A stretch of DNA of 9,208 nt, from assembly GCA_046263055.1 (NCBI GenBank), contig JBHELO010000013.1, positions 1 to 9,208 on the forward strand, in the 5' to 3' direction. Both the position numbers and the translations under genes were made by a program. The notes beneath the pieces were generated by a model. It ran no database searches. It saw only the letters and a list, made by a program, of their open reading frames with translations, and was not told where the DNA came from. The stretch's first letter is position 1. Every line of letters starts with the position of its first letter. Below are positions 5,949 to 9,208 of the stretch, one piece after another. The DNA comes from DATAQC01 sp046263055. GTDB taxonomy: Bacteria; Actinomycetota; Acidimicrobiia; Acidimicrobiales; AC-14.

Positions 5949-6203
5949 TCAGACGTAGTCGCAGTCGTCCCAGCAGTCGCCGGACGCACTGACCGTCAGG
6001 TAACCGCCGGGGCGCATCATCGTCTCCGCCTGCTTCTGGTCGGGGACGAGGCCGGTGTTCTCGGCGAAGTACTGCTCCCAGGCCTGGAGCTTGTCGGGCG
6101 CCACCTTCACGTACGACGTCGGGCGGAAGTGGTAGACGACGGGGCCCTCGACCTTGGACGGGTCGACGGCCTCGCCCCAATCGGCGGAGATCTCCACGGG
6201 CAT
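5949..6203 (-). CDS. Graspetide precursor peptide A1 (84 aa), WDDCD core
   Basis: This is the first gene of the putative graspetide operon and a paralogue of the next one. Shared leader features are DWGEAVDPSK, PVVYHFRP, YVKVAPDKL and the helix QAWEQYF (about 40-46). The C-terminal core holds Thr70, Ser72, Ser74, Asp76, Cys77, Trp78, Asp79, Asp80, Cys81 and Asp82, ending in Tyr-Val. WDDCD falls at residues 78-82 in both peptides, while the middle segments differ, as expected for conserved leader and core with a free linker. GAGGAG lies only 2 nt before the ATG at 6203; a GTG two codons later has better spacing, so the exact start is uncertain by two residues. No signal peptide is visible. A secreted protease inhibitor or signalling peptide is possible, but this is a guess. 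Confidence 0.8.
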   Translation of the reverse strand: MPVEISADWGEAVDPSKVEGPVVYHFRPTSYVKVAPDKLQAWEQYFAENTGLVPDQKQAETMMRPGGYLTVSASGDCWDDCDYV

Positions 6204-6234
6204 CACTCCTCGTCGTGGCGGGTGTCGGCGTGGT

Positions 6235-6271
6235 CGCCGCCGATCTACCACCGGGTTCGTGCCGCGGTCAA
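6235..6271 (-). promoter_or_regulatory. Sigma70-type promoter for the graspetide operon
   Basis: On the minus strand TTGACC (6271-6266) and TAGATC (6247-6242) are separated by 18 nt, close to the TTGACA/TATAAT pattern. Transcription would begin near 6235, leaving a leader of about 30 nt before the first precursor, with GAGGAG near its end. This is the best promoter match I found in the window. Confidence 0.55.
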
Positions 6272-6300
6272 AAGGGAGGTGCCGCGCCCAGGCCCCCGCC

Positions 6301-6353
6301 GGTGACCCTTTTCACCATGCCTGTCCAGGAAGGCGCCTCCGCCGCTCTACGCT
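6301..6353 (+). promoter_or_regulatory. Upstream region of tal-pgi: dyad GGTGA-N6-TCACC and possible -10
   Basis: GGTGA (6301-6305) and TCACC (6312-6316) form a 5-bp dyad. TACGCT (6348-6353) fits a TANNNT -10 for the gene starting at 6436, but I see no good -35 at the right distance. Either element could be chance. Confidence 0.25.
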
Positions 6354-6435
6354 CGGGGGGACCGCCTGTGACCGCGGGCCGTCGCCCGGGTAGGGGCCAT
6401 CCGGCCGAGGCGACGCCTCGCGAAAGGAGCCCCCG

Positions 6436-9117
6436 ATGAGCAACGGGCTGCACCGGCTGCACGACGCCGGCCAGAGCGTCTGGTACGACAACATCCGCCG
6501 GGGGCTGCTCAAGAGCGGCGAGCTGACCCGCTACCTGGCCGACTACGCGGTGAGCGGCGTCACCTCCAACCCCACCATCTTCGAGCGGGCCATCACCTCC
6601 AGCGCCGACTACGACGACGGCATCCGCGCCACCGAGCCGCACACCGGGTCGGTGGAAGAGCTGTTCTTCGCCCTGGCCCTGGAGGACATCGGCGCCGCCG
6701 CCGACGTCCTGGCCGAGATCCACGAGGACACTCGCGGCCTCGACGGCTATGTGTCCCTGGAGGTGTCGCCCACGCTGGCCCACGACGCCGACGGCACCGT
6801 GGCCGCAGCCAAGGACCTGGCCGCCCGGGTCGGCCGGCCCAACGTCATGATCAAGGTGCCGGGCACGGCCGAGGGCGTGGTGGCCATCGAGGAGCTGATC
6901 GCGGCCGGGATCAACGTGAACGTGACCCTGCTGTTCTCCACCGAGCAGTACCAGGCGGCGGCCGAGGCCTGGCTACGCGGCCTCGAACGGCGGGCCGCCG
7001 ACGGCCAGCCGGTGGACGTGGCATCGGTGGCGTCGGTGTTCGTGTCCCGGTGGGACACCGCCGCCGATCCCCTCCTTCCCGACGACCTCAAGGGCACCAC
7101 CGGGCTGGCCTCCGCCCGCCTCACCTATGCCGCCTACCGCGAGCTCCTGGAGGGCGACCGATGGGCGCCCCTGGCCGGCGCCGGCGCCCACCCCCAGCGG
7201 GTGCTGTGGGCCAGCACCGGGACGAAGGATCCCCACCTGCCCGACACCTACTACGTGGCCGCCCTCGCCGCCGCCGACACCGTCGACACCATCCCCGAGG
7301 CCACCTTGCTGGCGTTCGCCGACCACGGCGAGGTGGGCGACCTCATGGTGGCCGACCGGGGGGCGGCGGAGGCCGAGCTGGCTGCCATCGCCGCCGCCGG
7401 CGTCGACCTCGACGTGGTGGCCGCCCAGCTCCAGGACAAGGGCGTCGACTCCTTCGCCGAGTCGTTCCGCCGCCTGCTGGCCAACCTGGAGGGCAAGGCC
7501 GCCGCCCTGCGCAACGAGGGTCTGGCCTCCGACCCTCCCCTCTCCGCGGCGTCGGCTGCCACCGAGCGCCTCGGCCCCATCGCCGACGCCACCGCCGCCG
7601 CGGTGGCCGACCTGGACGGGCGCCACGCCGTACGGAGGCTCTACGAGCGCGACCACACTCTGTGGCAGGACGACCCCACCGAGGTGGCCGACCGCCTCGG
7701 CTGGGTGTTCGTGCCCGCCCAGATGGAGCACCAGGAGCCGGAGCTGGAGCAGTTCGCCAAGCAGTGCGCGGCCGACGGGCTGACGTCGGCGGTGCTCATG
7801 GGCATGGGCGGCTCGTCGCTCTTCCCCGAGGTCATGGTGGAGACCTTCGGGGCTGCAGACGAGCACCTCCAGCTCACCGTGCTCGACACCACCGACCCGG
7901 CGGCCGTGAACCGGGTGGCCACCACCGTGCCCCTCGAGCACACGCTGTTCGTCGCCGCCTCCAAGTCGGGCGGGACCCTCGAGACCCGCAGCCACCTGGA
8001 CCTGTTCTGGGACATGGTCGGCCGCCCCCAGCAGTTCGCGGTGATCACCGACCCCGGCAGCGACCTGGCTGCCCTGGCCGGGGAGCGCGGCTTCCGCCGG
8101 GTCTTCGAGAACCGGACCGACATCGGCGGGCGCTACTCGGCGCTGTCCTACTTCGGCCTGGTGCCGGCCGCCCTGCTGGGGGTGGACGTGTGCGAGCTGC
8201 TGCACCGCACCGGGCACATGGCGGCAGCCACCGCCCCCCTGGTGCCGGCCGACCAGAACCCCGGCGTGCGCCTGGGGGCAGCCATGGCGGCGGCGGCCAA
8301 GGCCGGGCGGGACAAGCTCACGATCCTCCTCCCCGACGAGATCGCCAGCTTCGGGCTGTGGGTCGAGCAGCTCATCGCCGAGTCCACCGGCAAGCAGGGC
8401 ACCGGGATCCTGCCCGTGGTGGGCGAGCCCCTGGGCCCCCCCGACGTGTACGGCGACGACCGCCTCTTCGTCGCCGTCGGGTCCGGGTTCGCCGAGCCCC
8501 TCGGCGCCCTGGCCGACGCCGGCCACCCGGTGGTGGAGCTGCCCTACACGGACCGCTTCGACGTGGGCGCCGAGGTGCTGCGCTGGGAGCTGGCCACCGC
8601 CCTGGCCGGGGCCCTGCTCGGCATCAACCCCTTCGACCAGCCCAACGTGGCCGAGTCGAAGGCCAACACGAACAGCGTGCTGCAGGAGTGGGAGGGCTCC
8701 GGCGAGCTCCCCGATCCCGGCGCCGAGTCGATCGACGACGTGCTGGGCTCCATCGCGCCGGGCGGGTACGTCGCGATCATGGCCTACGTCGACCCGACCG
8801 AGCCCAACGAGGCCCGGTTCCGCCCCGTGCGCACCGCGATCCGCGACCACTACCGGGTCGCGACCACGTTCGGCTTCGGGCCGCGGTTCCTGCACTCGAC
8901 CGGACAGCTGCACAAGGGCGGCCCCCAGGTCGGGTGCTTCATCCAGGTCGTCGACCCGGATCCGGGCGACCTGCCCATCCCGGGCAAGCCGTTCGGGTTC
9001 GGCACGCTGATCCAGGCCCAGGCGATCGGCGACCGCCAGGCGCTGCGCAGCCGCGGGCGCCCGGTGGCCCGCATGACGCCCGACGAGCTCGAGTCGCTGT
9101 CCGTCGGGGGCCGTTAG
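6436..9117 (+). CDS. tal-pgi: Bifunctional transaldolase / glucose-6-phosphate isomerase
   Basis: This 893-residue protein is a natural fusion of two cytoplasmic sugar-phosphate enzymes. Residues 1 to about 365 are transaldolase, which moves a dihydroxyacetone unit between sedoheptulose 7-phosphate and glyceraldehyde 3-phosphate: SVWYDNIRR with catalytic Asp18, GVTSNPTIFERAI, and the Schiff-base lysine K140 in NVMIKVPGT. After a linker, residues from about 385 are phosphoglucose isomerase, which interconverts glucose 6- and fructose 6-phosphate: GMGGSSLFPEV (456-466), SKSGGTLET (509-517), GGRYSALSYFG, the ESTGKQGTG region (649-657), and GQLHKGGP with H826/K827 near the end. Both sets of key residues are intact. 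AAAGGAG lies 6 nt before the ATG. Fused Tal-Pgi proteins are known in several bacterial phyla and often sit beside pentose-phosphate genes, as here with zwf. Confidence 0.95.
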   Translation: MSNGLHRLHDAGQSVWYDNIRRGLLKSGELTRYLADYAVSGVTSNPTIFERAITSSADYDDGIRATEPHTGSVEELFFALALEDIGAAADVLAEIHEDTRGLDGYVSLEVSPTLAHDADGTVAAAKDLAARVGRPNVMIKVPGTAEGVVAIEELIAAGINVNVTLLFSTEQYQAAAEAWLRGLERRAADGQPVDVASVASVFVSRWDTAADPLLPDDLKGTTGLASARLTYAAYRELLEGDRWAPLAGAGAHPQRVLWASTGTKDPHLPDTYYVAALAAADTVDTIPEATLLAFADHGEVGDLMVADRGAAEAELAAIAAAGVDLDVVAAQLQDKGVDSFAESFRRLLANLEGKAAALRNEGLASDPPLSAASAATERLGPIADATAAAVADLDGRHAVRRLYERDHTLWQDDPTEVADRLGWVFVPAQMEHQEPELEQFAKQCAADGLTSAVLMGMGGSSLFPEVMVETFGAADEHLQLTVLDTTDPAAVNRVATTVPLEHTLFVAASKSGGTLETRSHLDLFWDMVGRPQQFAVITDPGSDLAALAGERGFRRVFENRTDIGGRYSALSYFGLVPAALLGVDVCELLHRTGHMAAATAPLVPADQNPGVRLGAAMAAAAKAGRDKLTILLPDEIASFGLWVEQLIAESTGKQGTGILPVVGEPLGPPDVYGDDRLFVAVGSGFAEPLGALADAGHPVVELPYTDRFDVGAEVLRWELATALAGALLGINPFDQPNVAESKANTNSVLQEWEGSGELPDPGAESIDDVLGSIAPGGYVAIMAYVDPTEPNEARFRPVRTAIRDHYRVATTFGFGPRFLHSTGQLHKGGPQVGCFIQVVDPDPGDLPIPGKPFGFGTLIQAQAIGDRQALRSRGRPVARMTPDELESLSVGGR

Positions 9118-9119
9118 CC

Positions 9120-9208
9120 GTGGCCCAGGTCGTCAGCGACCCCAAGTCCAACCCGCTGCGGGTCGGGCTGCGCGCCGGCGGTGCGACCGTCCCGGCCGTC
9201 TTCGTCAT
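9120..9208 (+). CDS. zwf: Probable glucose-6-phosphate dehydrogenase, N-terminal fragment (runs off window)
   Basis: A GTG two bases after the tal-pgi stop opens a frame that stays open to the window end: VAQVVSDPKSNPLRVGLR, then GGATVPAVFV. The NPLR-x-GLR stretch followed by a hydrophobic beta strand is how many actinobacterial G6PD proteins begin, just before the FGATGDL nucleotide-binding motif, which would fall right after the window edge. GGGGG lies 9 nt upstream. The position behind a transaldolase gene is the usual one for zwf. With only 29 complete codons the call leans on context. Confidence 0.7.
   Translation, partial: MAQVVSDPKSNPLRVGLRAGGATVPAVFV

Noticed and set aside
6215..6439. 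Small plus-strand frame ahead of tal-pgi
   Set aside because: No ribosome binding site, biased composition, and it overlaps the precursor promoter and the tal-pgi start.
6973..8913. Long open frame opposite tal-pgi (646 codons)
   Set aside because: Its Gly/His/Val-rich composition is that of an antisense shadow of a GC-rich gene, and tal-pgi on the other strand has complete catalytic motifs.

Overview
The window is very GC-rich, with short intergenic gaps. It carries genes typical of Actinomycetota: an F420-dependent PPOX-family protein, a relative of the mycothiol-linked Rv2466c family, and an actinobacterial-style MetH. I infer an actinobacterium, possibly of the Acidimicrobiia. This rests on gene content and composition only.

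Layout. (1) 1-1449 (+): the C-terminal part of cobalamin-dependent methionine synthase (metH), cut by the window edge. (2) 1487-3688 (-): a compact operon running leftward as HTH protein, SEC-C-tagged methionine aminopeptidase (map), PPOX-class F420-dependent oxidoreductase, then a DsbA/Rv2466c-like thioredoxin-fold protein. The last gene has an in-frame TGA exactly where the family has its redox-active cysteine, followed at the expected distance by a hairpin that resembles a bacterial SECIS. I therefore read it as a 217-residue selenoprotein with a U-P-W-T active site, not as the shorter ORF starting at 2065. (3) 3759-4256 (+): a small protein with a TrxC-like zinc ribbon and a helical C-terminal half of unknown role. 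(4) 4516-6203 (-): a probable graspetide (omega-ester/amide RiPP) cluster: two paralogous precursor peptides of 84 and 83 residues, both with WDDCD near the C-terminus, an MvdC/MvdD-like ATP-grasp ligase, and a 32-residue membrane microprotein. A TTGACC/TAGATC promoter lies upstream of the first precursor. (5) 6436-9208 (+): a fused transaldolase/glucose-6-phosphate isomerase followed after 2 nt by the first codons of what is probably zwf, i.e. a pentose-phosphate operon.

The two points most worth following are the probable UGA-encoded selenocysteine at 2078-2080 with its SECIS at 2040-2069, and the graspetide-like cluster with an unusual two-cysteine WDDCD core. No selenocysteine machinery (selA, selB, selC, selD) is in the window, so the first point depends on finding it elsewhere in the genome.
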